From M3007 sp031373665 (GTDB taxonomy: Bacteria > Bacteroidota > Bacteroidia > Chitinophagales > Saprospiraceae): DNA of 64,000 nt. Positions 44,855 to 53,438 of the stretch are shown piece after piece; the first letter of the stretch is position 1, and each line of letters begins with the position of its first letter. The translations under genes were made by a program, and so were the position numbers. The stretch lies in the NCBI GenBank assembly GCA_031373665.1, contig JANMMZ010000110.1:1-64000 (forward strand). Reading direction: 5' to 3'. The notes beneath the pieces were generated by a model. That model worked only from the letters and a program-made list of their open reading frames with translations. It was not told the DNA's origin and did not search any database.

Positions 44855-45363
44855 GGCATTATTTCTATGATTTTACCGTTTTGGATTTTGAATATCAGGT
44901 ATTGATAATAGTCCAATGCTTTATCTTCATATTGTTTGGGTATCCAATCGGTAAGTCCTTTACATATTAAAAGTAATTGTTGTGTTATTTTTGTATCAAA
45001 TTCCTTTTCTTTGTAATTTTCATCCATCGCAGTAACCCTAAATCTGTCCGTTTCTCCTTTGCAATTGACAATAAAACGAATTCTTATTAACCCACTATCT
45101 TTACTGTTGGGCACTGGAACAAATTGCTTATCAAACAATTCAATAAGGGCTATTTTTTCTCCTTTGTATTCCAGTCCTTTATGATTGTTATGATACTGCT
45201 TTACATTCCTTTCATTGCACAAGTAAAAGTCTTTTTTATCTGAGGTGCTATCATAAGCAATATCTCCAACTGATCTGAGGTATTTTGATTTTTGAGCCTC
45301 GATTTGGCAACTACCCAAAAGAAGAACCCAAACAAGATAACATAAATATTTACCAATCTTCAT
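44851..45363 (-). CDS. Lipoprotein of unknown function
   Basis: The 170-residue product has a lipoprotein signal (LLGSC lipobox). The mature part contains GLIRIRFIVNCKGETDRFRV and FDTKITQQLLLICKGLTDWIP, which recalls a TonB C-terminal-like fold (a strand followed by GET and a helix) seen in many Bacteroidota proteins. Function unknown. It is first in a two-gene unit with the TPR protein. Confidence 0.6.
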   Translation of the reverse strand: MKIGKYLCYLVWVLLLGSCQIEAQKSKYLRSVGDIAYDSTSDKKDFYLCNERNVKQYHNNHKGLEYKGEKIALIELFDKQFVPVPNSKDSGLIRIRFIVNCKGETDRFRVTAMDENYKEKEFDTKITQQLLLICKGLTDWIPKQYEDKALDYYQYLIFKIQNGKIIEIMP

Positions 45364-45400
45364 TGTACGCTATTTTGTTTTTATAGCCAAGCAGAAACTG

Positions 45401-45703
45401 CTACGTCATTAACCGATTTTCAATCTCTAAAATAGCAGATTTGTTTAATTGTCCATAAATATGCGGAAATAAATCGCCGTTACGAGATGTCTCAGTGACC
45501 AGTTTTGCGGTCAACAAAGTAGGGTCAATTTTTAAAATCAAAACCCGTTCGCAGCCTTGAAAATAAAGCCGCACCGATGCATCAACTTGCTCGGCGTAAC
45601 TACCGTGAATAAAGCCTTCAGTTGCCAAACTGTCGGCTTCCAAATAATCAACCTTGTCAAATTTTGCCCATTGTTCGGGCGTTGTTATGTGATAAAAAAT
45701 CAT
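45401..45703 (-). CDS. DUF952 family protein
   Basis: I take the ATG at 45703 (MIFYHITTPEQWAKF); the open frame further upstream runs into the methyltransferase gene and looks non-coding. The 100-residue product has the DUF952 pattern: IYHI-type start, SLATEGFIHGSYAEQV, VLILKIDPTLL and DLFPHIYGQLN. The family resembles ADP-ribosyltransferase-like folds and has no established role. It lies 91 bp behind the methyltransferase gene and may belong to the same accessory region, but it is not tightly coupled. Confidence 0.85.
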   Translation of the reverse strand: MIFYHITTPEQWAKFDKVDYLEADSLATEGFIHGSYAEQVDASVRLYFQGCERVLILKIDPTLLTAKLVTETSRNGDLFPHIYGQLNKSAILEIENRLMT

Positions 45704-45794
45704 GTTTTTTTCTTTTGCTTTGGAAGTGGTTGGTAGGGCAAGCGTGTTTTTGTGCGGCCTCGCGGCGGCAAATCCTGCAAATTCGTTGGCTGAC

Positions 45795-47642
45795 CTAATG
45801 TCGTAAGTCAATATCATATTTGCGTTCAAAAAAAGTGTCAAGAACACTTCTGTCTTGTTCGTTAAGGACAAAATTTAATTCATCATTGTCTAACTGGCAG
45901 ACACCGAAATTTTTAATATAATTACCATTAAGTGAGTAGTAGTTAGAATTGTATGGTTTGCTTGTTGTCTTAATGTAATACCAAAAAAGTCTGGATTCCA
46001 TTATTTTTTTAATTACAAGCATTTCTTGATCACTATGTCCAATAATGGCTTGGCCATTATAAAATAGCAAGTTTTCATCAGAGTCAATGATGTAACTTGG
46101 CGTCCTATCTGACATTTTTGGAAAAAAAAGTTTGTTTTTAACTTTCTCTAAGGATTGGGTTCTGCCAAATGCAAACCAATTTTCATACTCCCCTTTCCCT
46201 TTGTCTCTATCAGCAAGAATTTTTCTTTTATTTTGAAGGTAACTATATGCCTTAGGAAATCTGTTTTTAATATATGCCTCATCCAGTAATTTGGGCTTAA
46301 TTTCATTGCTGTATGGAAAAATAACCTTCTCTTTAAGGTTTTTGAGGCTAACATTGCGACTTAATTTATTTGTATTTACAATGTCTTTACAAATCCCTTT
46401 TTCAATTTGAAAAAGGCTTCCATTTTGTAAATAATAATAGTCTTTGTCTTCCTTGACTGGATTGAATATATAAATATCATTTTTAAGGGTTGCTATACCG
46501 TGTCTGGTTTTATAAAGATCACCAAAAGCAACACCAATGGATTCGATTTTTGAAATTATTTCATTGTCCTGTAAATTCCATCCTGTTTTTGAGTTTAGTC
46601 CAGCATAGGAAATCTCATCAAAAATCTTTTCTTGTTGTGGAAGTTCTTTGCTTTCACATCTGTAGTATTTTATAAAGTCTTGGTTCGTGTTCTCAATTAA
46701 ACAAATACAAGTGTACGTGTTCTTAGATCTGAAAACTTGTTCAGTCCCAAAGTCAATGATCGTAAACTTTATACTTTTCTGTTGAAAATATTCCCTTAAC
46801 GCTCTTCCGTTCAAACTCTTGAAAAAGCTATTCATTGTGATGAAACCAAGAATTCCATTTTCCGCTAAATTCTCTACGCCAATTTGAAAAAAGGGAATAT
46901 AAAGGTCTGGATTCCCTGACTTGCAGACCGTCCAGTTTTGAAGGTTTAATTTTATTTCATCACTTAAATTTCTTGAACATACATATGGTGGATTTCCAAG
47001 AATGATGTCAAAACCCGAAAACTTATTTAGGTGGTCTTCCCATTTAAAATTAAGGGCATCATCCACAAACAAATTAAAATGAAATTCTTTTTCATCTTCG
47101 CCTTCGCTTAATGCTAAAAGAGAGAGTAAAAGTTTGGTTCGTGTGATAGAGTAGGATTGAATATCTAAACCAAAAATTTGCGTTCTAAATATTTCAGCAT
47201 ATGTCTTGCCAGTTTGCTTTTTTAATTGCTTAGAGGCATTAAAAAGAAAGCCGCCGCAACCACAAGCGATGTCTGCAATTTTTGAAGTTGCTAATGAATC
47301 CTTTTTTGAATGAAAAGATTGTTCAATAATATACTCCCGAATATTTAGTGGTGTATAAATTGCACCGTTAATAATTCTATCTGCGGGAGAAACCACAAAT
47401 TCAAAAAGTTCTATTAATTCTTCAAAACCAAACTTTGGAATCTCTATATTTAAAACCGAGATAAAATTTGTAAGTTTGGCATATTCTTCAATGTCAGATT
47501 CAAGAATTACAAATGATTTTAGGAATTCATTTTTTTTAACGGCTGTCGTATTTATATTAAGAAATGCAGAAATAATAAGCCTATCAACTTCAATGGGTTG
47601 AGTTGAACATTGACTTAAATATTTGAATACTTGTTGTTTCAT
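45795..47642 (-). CDS. Eco57I-like adenine-specific DNA methyltransferase
   Basis: Modifies adenine in DNA (N6) as part of a restriction-modification type system. The 615-residue product has a helical N-terminus, SAM-binding motif I DIACGCGGF (124-132), the catalytic motif NPPY (217-220, in IILGNPPYV), and a C-terminal TaqI-like target-recognition region (about 390-600; YNSNYYSLNGNYIKN). No nuclease motif is seen in it, so cleavage must come from another gene, most likely the HNH gene directly upstream. The start overlaps the HNH stop by one base (TAATG). Codon use is AT-rich compared with the flanking housekeeping genes. Confidence 0.9.
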   Translation of the reverse strand: MKQQVFKYLSQCSTQPIEVDRLIISAFLNINTTAVKKNEFLKSFVILESDIEEYAKLTNFISVLNIEIPKFGFEELIELFEFVVSPADRIINGAIYTPLNIREYIIEQSFHSKKDSLATSKIADIACGCGGFLFNASKQLKKQTGKTYAEIFRTQIFGLDIQSYSITRTKLLLSLLALSEGEDEKEFHFNLFVDDALNFKWEDHLNKFSGFDIILGNPPYVCSRNLSDEIKLNLQNWTVCKSGNPDLYIPFFQIGVENLAENGILGFITMNSFFKSLNGRALREYFQQKSIKFTIIDFGTEQVFRSKNTYTCICLIENTNQDFIKYYRCESKELPQQEKIFDEISYAGLNSKTGWNLQDNEIISKIESIGVAFGDLYKTRHGIATLKNDIYIFNPVKEDKDYYYLQNGSLFQIEKGICKDIVNTNKLSRNVSLKNLKEKVIFPYSNEIKPKLLDEAYIKNRFPKAYSYLQNKRKILADRDKGKGEYENWFAFGRTQSLEKVKNKLFFPKMSDRTPSYIIDSDENLLFYNGQAIIGHSDQEMLVIKKIMESRLFWYYIKTTSKPYNSNYYSLNGNYIKNFGVCQLDNDELNFVLNEQDRSVLDTFFERKYDIDLRH

Positions 47643-48202
47643 TACAAAATTGCCGTTTTCATTTTTTTGTAATCCATATATTGAAAAGTGATTGCAATGA
47701 AAAGATTTTTAGCTTCTTCATCTCCTGTTTGTTCAATTAATTCTCTTAGAATCGACATCCTTGTTTCTAATTGTTCAAGCATCCAAATTATACTGTAACG
47801 TTTAAGGTATAATTTCAATTTTTTATACATGTATTTAGCTGATTCAGAATTTTCGATTGGGTAAATATTTCCTAGATCATCTCTATAGAAATGCTCGTTG
47901 TAGTTCACATCACAAGGGTCAATATAATTTCCAATATCATTGCTTTTTGCTCTATTAACATAGGAACACGAATAGACTAAATTTGAATATTTTGTTTGGA
48001 GTTCAGGATGAATTGACTTTGGTTTGAAGTGGTCAATTTGAAAATTTCTTTTCCCTCCAAACCAATCTTGTTGACAAAATGTATAGCCACACCTTGAATA
48101 AAAATCTTTTTCCAAGACATTCTTATAACCTTTGTAATCCTTTAATTCTTTTCCCGAATATGTTCTTACAGGCTGAGTATCTCTAAAGTTTAATTGGCTC
48201 AT
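47642..48202 (-). CDS. HNH endonuclease
   Basis: Predicted metal-dependent DNA nuclease. The 186-residue product has the HNH core: Cys38-x4-Cys43 (RCGYTFC), QIDHFKPKS with Asp57-His58, then KYSNLVYSCSYVNRAKSND with Asn74, Cys79 and Asn83. The C-terminal 80 residues are helical. It overlaps the receiver gene upstream by four bases (ATGA) and the methyltransferase gene downstream by one base, so the nuclease is made strictly together with both. In defence islands HNH proteins act as the cutting component; here that is inferred from context. Confidence 0.88.
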   Translation of the reverse strand: MSQLNFRDTQPVRTYSGKELKDYKGYKNVLEKDFYSRCGYTFCQQDWFGGKRNFQIDHFKPKSIHPELQTKYSNLVYSCSYVNRAKSNDIGNYIDPCDVNYNEHFYRDDLGNIYPIENSESAKYMYKKLKLYLKRYSIIWMLEQLETRMSILRELIEQTGDEEAKNLFIAITFQYMDYKKMKTAIL

Positions 48203-48900
48203 TTTTTATCGTCAAGTTTTTTAGATAATTCATCAACCTTTTTTAAAAGTTCCGATAAGTCTGATGCTTCTTTGTCGTCTCTCAAAATGTTTGGGATTCT
48301 ACTTTCCTTGTCCAATGCTTTCTCAATTTTTGAATCCAATTCTGATAACTCTTCTATTTCAGCGGCATTCAATTTTCTTTTCTTACTTTCAGCAATGAGA
48401 TCCAGCAATCTATTTTCCTCTGTTTCCAATTTGTGTTTATACTTTTCGATTTGTGCTTTTACTCTTTCTAAAAAATTTTCTCTTGATTCTTTTTCCTTAT
48501 TTTCTGATTCATCTGTTTTTTTTGTGTCTATCTTGGGCGCTCCTTGAGAGTTTGTCTTTTTTATCATTTCTTTCTTTTCGTAAATGATATTTACATCATC
48601 TCCTTTGGAAATAGCATCATCTTCGTAAGAGGTCAAAATAAATACAGGGAAGTTTTCTCTCTTTTTCAGAAAAAGGCTTATTAAATCAGTTCCATCATAG
48701 TGGACAGTTGAAAGCTGTTCAGAGAATTCAAAATCAGAAATTACAGCATCAACATGGCTTTCCAAAATATCATTACAAGTTTCCTCAATAGAATCCTTAG
48801 GAATAAAAGGAATCACATCGAAGTAATTAAATGAGAATCTCTGAAAACGTCTGATGTCTGCTTCAGATTCGTCAATATATGCTATTTTAAACTTTGTCAT
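48199..48900 (-). CDS. Receiver-domain protein with coiled-coil tail
   Basis: The 233-residue product begins with a CheY-like receiver domain (about 1-115) with the acidic pair Asp10-Glu11 (AYIDESEAD), the phosphoacceptor Asp56 (AVISDFEF), Thr90/Ser91 (FILTSYED) and Lys109. All residues for phosphorylation are in place. No DNA-binding output domain follows; instead residues about 125-233 are highly charged and predicted coiled-coil (EKEKESRENFLERVKAQIEK and later heptads). It lies 3 bp behind the GHKL gene, whose C-terminal half looks like a histidine kinase, so the two are a likely cognate pair. Confidence 0.82.
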   Translation of the reverse strand: MTKFKIAYIDESEADIRRFQRFSFNYFDVIPFIPKDSIEETCNDILESHVDAVISDFEFSEQLSTVHYDGTDLISLFLKKRENFPVFILTSYEDDAISKGDDVNIIYEKKEMIKKTNSQGAPKIDTKKTDESENKEKESRENFLERVKAQIEKYKHKLETEENRLLDLIAESKKRKLNAAEIEELSELDSKIEKALDKESRIPNILRDDKEASDLSELLKKVDELSKKLDDKK

Positions 48901-48903
48901 TTT

Positions 48904-51354
48904 CTATAAATTATGAGGTAATGTTATTTTTACTTTGAAATTTGGGCGGGCTTGAAGTATTTCAACATCTCCACTATACTCATCAATAGTTGATTTAACA
49001 ATCCACATTCCTAAACCAGTTCCAATTTTTTCTCCCGTTTTTTCATCTCTCTTTGTAGTGAAAAACGGTTGAAATATTTTATTAGGGTCAGAAATTTCGG
49101 ATAATAGTCCAGGTCCTGAATCTTGGTAAACAACACTTATTCCATTTGGCTCAATAGTATTGAAAGCAAAACTGAGTTTAATTTCTCTTAAATCTTCGGC
49201 ATCTGGTCTTTTGTAAGCATCAACGGAGTTTGTAATGAGATTATTGAAAATTCCATCTAAGTCAATTTCGTGACCCCTGAATTTTACCTCAGTAAATTTC
49301 CATTTATCAATTGTGAGTTTTATGTTTCGTCTGGATAGCAAGGAACTCCAAATTTTTTCCAGACCTTCAATATAAGTAACCATGTTTATGATTCGCCTTG
49401 TTCGCTTGTCTTTCCTTACAGATGATATTGAAAAGTCAAGCCATGACTTTAACCGTTCATCTTGCTTTCTCATATCCGATAGCATTATGTATGGATCAAA
49501 AAAATCAGGTAACTGTTTCAATTTTTCTACATCAATAACCTGAAGTAGCACTTCCTTTAGTTCATCAGTTCTTGGTAGAATACTATCAGTGTGATTTCTA
49601 AATTCGTGGGCAAAGGATGTCACAATAAGCCCTGCACTAGCTAATACTCTTAGGATTTTTTGTTCATCTTGTAATTCCTCAATATCATCTTTATATGCTT
49701 GAATTGCAGTTATTAACGTTTCTTTTTCTGCACTGGCTTCCGTTGGAGTTGGTGGTATTGCATTAGAAGAAGAAGTTTTGTTTTTTATTATTTGCTCAGC
49801 CTCTTCCTGTGCTTTTCTCTTTCTATTTGAGTCATCATAAATCTTCTTGAGGGTCATCATTATTTGATTCCTGTCATTCTCAAAAATTTCAATAATTGAT
49901 TTTAAGATTTCTTTGAAAAGGGAAAATGCATCATTTTCCTGTAAACCTTCTCGACCTGATTTATCATCAAAATTAATATTGTCAATTCTTGAAATATTTA
50001 CAATGCCATAAACTTGCTGTGGACGAACTCTATAGCCGGGTCTTGTTACAGTTGGGTTACTCAAAGCTCGTTTGCCTAGGTCAAGCCAGTCGAAAGAACT
50101 GCTCTTGGTTTCACCGTACGGTCTTACTCTGAAATGATCTCTAAATATTTTTATTCCGCCAAATTTGTCAAGCCAACTTGTTCGATTGCTGTAATTGACA
50201 GATTTGTATGGGTATTTAGTAATGTCCTCGTCTTTTTCTTGCCCGCCTCCCCGTTTCATGAAATAAAATGAAAATGAGAATGCTCCAATTTTGCTTAGAT
50301 TATTGTTTTTATCTACATCTTTAAAACCTGCGATCAGCGTTTCAAGTTTTGTTTTCATATCAAACATACCTTTTTCAAACACGGTTAATTGATATTGGGG
50401 TTCGTTAAGTTTTGATTTTTCAAAAAAACCCATTCGTTTTAAATCACCAAAATTTAACTCATTTCTAAAAACTTGAATACTCACGGATTGGTCTTCAGAA
50501 ACCGTTGTTGTAATTTTATAATCATAATCATCACATAATGTTGGTAGAACTTCTCCAAATTTATCTGGCTGGGGAGTATAATAAAGATAAATTTTAAACT
50601 CACTTGTTTCTAATGGTGGAACTAATATTTCTAAGTTTGAGAATAATGATTCAACAGATTTTTCATCCCAAGTATCTCGAAGATTTAAAATATTTAGCAA
50701 AGTTGAATGTTTGTTTTCCCAATCGACACCTACTTTAGTATCCAAACCAAAAGATTTTAAAATTCGCAACACCTCATGTGGAAACCAAAATCCTTCTTGT
50801 TCCCAAATAGTAGCTTTAATATCTGAAATAACTGCACTCTGTTTTTCAAACTGACCCCAATCTACGTCCCAATAAATACATTCAGTATTTTCTGTTTTTG
50901 TTAACATCTGACATTTCTGACCTAATCTATCTAAAGCAAACCTACCAATACCTTTTGCACCAGTTTTTATTCTAAATTTGGATTTGAAGTTTATTTTCTT
51001 ATCATCTGTGCCAATAGTCATCCAATTTTTGAGTATAGTCTCTTTTGTCATTCCATGACCGTTATCAAAAATGCATAAACTGTCAAGTATTGGGTCGATG
51101 ATAATAACGCAAACCGATGCGTCAGCATCGTAACTGTTCTTCACTAATTCAATTATTGCCCCTTCAGCATTTGCAAAGTTTTCTTGTCCGATAAGTCGTG
51201 CAGTTCTTGCGGAAACAGTAAAGGGAATTTGGGTTATTTCAAGTTTCTCGATTTCTTCTGTTAGTGAGGCAATGACATTACTATCAGGCTGCCCTTTCAG
51301 GTTTTCTTCAGAGAGATTCTTTCTTAATTCTGATATTTGAGTAGTAATATTCAT
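48904..51354 (-). CDS. Protein with two GHKL ATPase modules (Hsp90/MORC-like and histidine-kinase-like)
   Basis: The 816-residue protein carries two ATP-binding GHKL folds. The N-terminal one has ELVKNSYDADA (Glu69/Asn73), IFDNGHGMT (Asp97) and TGAKGIGRFA (131-140), as in Hsp90, MutL and MORC ATPases. After a transducer-like middle and a coiled coil (about 500-565), a dimerisation and phospho-acceptor segment shows SFAHEFRNH with His583, followed by a second ATPase: FNNLITNSVDA (703-713), YQDSGPGL and GTGLGMWIV. This arrangement reads as a sensor kinase fused to a clamp-type ATPase. It is cytoplasmic, with no membrane segments. First intact gene of the operon. Confidence 0.85.
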   Translation of the reverse strand: MNITTQISELRKNLSEENLKGQPDSNVIASLTEEIEKLEITQIPFTVSARTARLIGQENFANAEGAIIELVKNSYDADASVCVIIIDPILDSLCIFDNGHGMTKETILKNWMTIGTDDKKINFKSKFRIKTGAKGIGRFALDRLGQKCQMLTKTENTECIYWDVDWGQFEKQSAVISDIKATIWEQEGFWFPHEVLRILKSFGLDTKVGVDWENKHSTLLNILNLRDTWDEKSVESLFSNLEILVPPLETSEFKIYLYYTPQPDKFGEVLPTLCDDYDYKITTTVSEDQSVSIQVFRNELNFGDLKRMGFFEKSKLNEPQYQLTVFEKGMFDMKTKLETLIAGFKDVDKNNNLSKIGAFSFSFYFMKRGGGQEKDEDITKYPYKSVNYSNRTSWLDKFGGIKIFRDHFRVRPYGETKSSSFDWLDLGKRALSNPTVTRPGYRVRPQQVYGIVNISRIDNINFDDKSGREGLQENDAFSLFKEILKSIIEIFENDRNQIMMTLKKIYDDSNRKRKAQEEAEQIIKNKTSSSNAIPPTPTEASAEKETLITAIQAYKDDIEELQDEQKILRVLASAGLIVTSFAHEFRNHTDSILPRTDELKEVLLQVIDVEKLKQLPDFFDPYIMLSDMRKQDERLKSWLDFSISSVRKDKRTRRIINMVTYIEGLEKIWSSLLSRRNIKLTIDKWKFTEVKFRGHEIDLDGIFNNLITNSVDAYKRPDAEDLREIKLSFAFNTIEPNGISVVYQDSGPGLLSEISDPNKIFQPFFTTKRDEKTGEKIGTGLGMWIVKSTIDEYSGDVEILQARPNFKVKITLPHNL

Positions 51355-51359
51355 TCCTT

Positions 51360-51557
51360 TTATTTCTGTTTGTCGTTTAGTATGTCAGAAATTTTAACTT
51401 TTAATACTTCTGCAATTTTTAATAGAGGTCGCACATCGTTTGTGCACCATCTCTAAACAGACGTTTCTTTTTTGCCAAGTTTCTCAGCAAGCCACTTGCA
51501 AATGATGTTCTTCTCAACAAGCATTGCCTTTAATATATTTATTGCTTTTTTGCTCAT
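51360..51557 (-). pseudogene. XRE-type HTH regulator with in-frame amber codon
   Basis: The frame from ATG 51557 to TAA 51360 encodes 65 residues interrupted once, by TAG at 51453-51455 (codon 35). Before it: MSKKAINILKAMLVEKNIIC and KWLAEKLGKKETSV; after it: RWCTNDVRPLLKIAEVLKVK. This is the fold of small XRE/Cro-type regulators (W-L-A-E-x-L, then the recognition helix ending R-W-C). Four residues usual between RP and LL are also absent. It ends 5 bp before the GHKL gene. Small regulators of this kind control many restriction-modification operons (C proteins). The stop makes it a likely pseudogene unless suppressed or restarted. Confidence 0.8.
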
Positions 51558-51574
51558 TTTAATAACATCTCGTG

Positions 51575-51582
51575 CAAAGATA
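51575..51582 (-). promoter_or_regulatory. Candidate -7 element of the defence-like operon
   Basis: TATCTTTG on the minus strand, a full match to TAnnTTTG, 17 bp before the XRE start. Transcripts from it would be almost leaderless, as is known for several C-protein genes. No clear TTG lies at the expected distance. Confidence 0.4.
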
Positions 51583-51737
51583 TTGACTTTTTCTGGATAG
51601 AACTACCTTTTTTTGAACAAGTTACATGTCTGACACTAAGCAGGGTGTCTTTGGGTCCATTTAGGCAAAATAAAATGTGCTATAGTGTATTTTTGATTGG
51701 TTTCTTGGGTTATAAAACTTGATCCAATCCCCCAACC

Positions 51738-53435
51738 CTAAGGTATCGCCGCGATCAAACCCCGAACATATTCATTCTCCGAATGCCCATATATACTCTC
51801 AGGCAAGCCAAGGGCTTCTATTTGCCCTTTTTGCATGACCATGATTCGGTCACACATTTGTTTAATCACCGATAGGTCGTGCGATATAAACAGGTAAGTA
51901 AGGTTGAATTGTTCGCGGAGATCCATCAATAGGTTGAGCACCGTGGCTTGTACGGATACATCCAAGGCGGAAACCATTTCATCACAAATCAGGAAAGAGG
52001 GCTCTAAGGCCAAGGCCCTGGCGATACAAATACGTTGGCGTTGTCCGCCGGAGAACTCATGTGGATACCGCTGAAAATGCGCCGGCGTCAGGCCCACCGT
52101 TTCCAAGAGTTGGATGGCCTTGTCTTTTCGGGCGGCATCGTTGGCTTGTAGTTGGTGTACTTTCATGGGTTCTACGATGGCATTTCCAATGGTCATTCGT
52201 GGATTGAGGGAACTATAGGGATCCTGAAACACCACTTGGATCTCTCGGCGGAAAGGCTTGAAGTCTCGCTCATCTAAAGCACTGATTTTCGTGCCTTTAT
52301 AATATATTTCACCGCTTTGGGCTTGGGTCAGTCGGGCTATGGTGCGGCCTAGGGTGGTTTTGCCGCACCCCGATTCGCCCGCCAAACCGAAGGTTTCACC
52401 GGGATAGACTTCAAAACTAACCGTTTTTACGGCGTGGGTCCAAGTCTTGGTTTGGCCGAGCCAATTTTTAGTGGCAGGAAACCGCACTTCCAAGTTTTTT
52501 ACCTCCAGCAGCGGTGGCTGTGCGTACAGCGTAGTGTTGCGCTGGGCCGATTCGGCACTGGTCAGCACCCGTGGCTCAAAATTGGGATTGTCCATCAGAT
52601 CCGCGATGGTAGGCATCCGGTGCAACTTACGCTCCAAAGATGGGCGGCAAGCCACCAAACCCTTGGTATAGGCGTGATCGGGATGGTGCAGTATTTTGTC
52701 CACCGTGCCCTCTTCTACGATCTTACCACCGTACATGACGACTACTCGATCACAGATTTTTGAAATCACCCCTAGGTCGTGGCTAATAAATATCATGGAA
52801 AGACCATAAGTGGTCTTTAGTTCCAGCAGGAGGTCCAGTATGGTCTTCTGGACGGTCACATCCAAGGCTGTGGTGGGTTCGTCGGCAATCAAAATTTTGG
52901 GATGGCACGACAAAGCCATTGCTATCATCACCCTTTGTTTTTGGCCGCCGCTGATCTGGTGTGGATAGGCTTCAAAAATACGCGCTGGATCGGGCAATTT
53001 TACTTGCTCAAACAGTGCTAAAGTCTGGGCTTTGGCGACTTCAAAACTAACCGATTGGTGCAATTGGATGGCCTCTGTGACTTGATGGCCACACTTGAAT
53101 ACCGGATTCAAGGAGGTCATCGGTTCTTGGAATATCATGGCAATTTCGGTACCCCTGATCTTTTGGAGTTGGGCATCACTGAAAGCCGTCAGGTCTTGGA
53201 ATTCGGCATCTGTGTCGGGTCTATATCGGATGGTACCTGCCGTGATCTGGGCTGGTGGCATCGGCAATAAGCCCATGATAGAGAGTGAGGTAACGGATTT
53301 TCCGGAACCTGACTCTCCTACGATACCCAAGGTTTCCCCTTTTTTCAAGTACAAAGAAATATCATCCACTGCGCGAGTATGACCCCGATCAGAGGAAAAA
53401 TCTATCTGTAAATGATTGATTTCTAGGATATTCAT
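51738..53435 (-). CDS. Fused dipeptide/oligopeptide-type ABC transporter ATPase (two ATPase domains)
   Basis: Energises import of peptides or related solutes. The 565-residue protein is a DppD-DppF type fusion: first ATPase with Walker A GESGSGKS (40-47), signature ISGGQKQR and Walker B ILIADEPTTALD; second ATPase with GESGCGKT (about 356-363), signature FSGGQRQR and LICDEMVSALD. Each half has the oligopeptide-ATPase C-terminal extension. No permease or binding protein is adjacent. It begins 3 bp behind the recQ stop and so appears co-transcribed with recQ. Confidence 0.92.
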   Translation of the reverse strand: MNILEINHLQIDFSSDRGHTRAVDDISLYLKKGETLGIVGESGSGKSVTSLSIMGLLPMPPAQITAGTIRYRPDTDAEFQDLTAFSDAQLQKIRGTEIAMIFQEPMTSLNPVFKCGHQVTEAIQLHQSVSFEVAKAQTLALFEQVKLPDPARIFEAYPHQISGGQKQRVMIAMALSCHPKILIADEPTTALDVTVQKTILDLLLELKTTYGLSMIFISHDLGVISKICDRVVVMYGGKIVEEGTVDKILHHPDHAYTKGLVACRPSLERKLHRMPTIADLMDNPNFEPRVLTSAESAQRNTTLYAQPPLLEVKNLEVRFPATKNWLGQTKTWTHAVKTVSFEVYPGETFGLAGESGCGKTTLGRTIARLTQAQSGEIYYKGTKISALDERDFKPFRREIQVVFQDPYSSLNPRMTIGNAIVEPMKVHQLQANDAARKDKAIQLLETVGLTPAHFQRYPHEFSGGQRQRICIARALALEPSFLICDEMVSALDVSVQATVLNLLMDLREQFNLTYLFISHDLSVIKQMCDRIMVMQKGQIEALGLPESIYGHSENEYVRGLIAAIP

Positions 53436-53438
53436 TGT

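Noticed and set aside
34204..51455. Idea that TAG is a sense codon in this organism, from two in-frame TAGs (34204-34206 and 51453-51455)
   Set aside because: Several intact genes end in TAG, for example the lipoprotein at 19197-20060 and the esterase at 31937-33085, and both genes with internal TAG show other damage.
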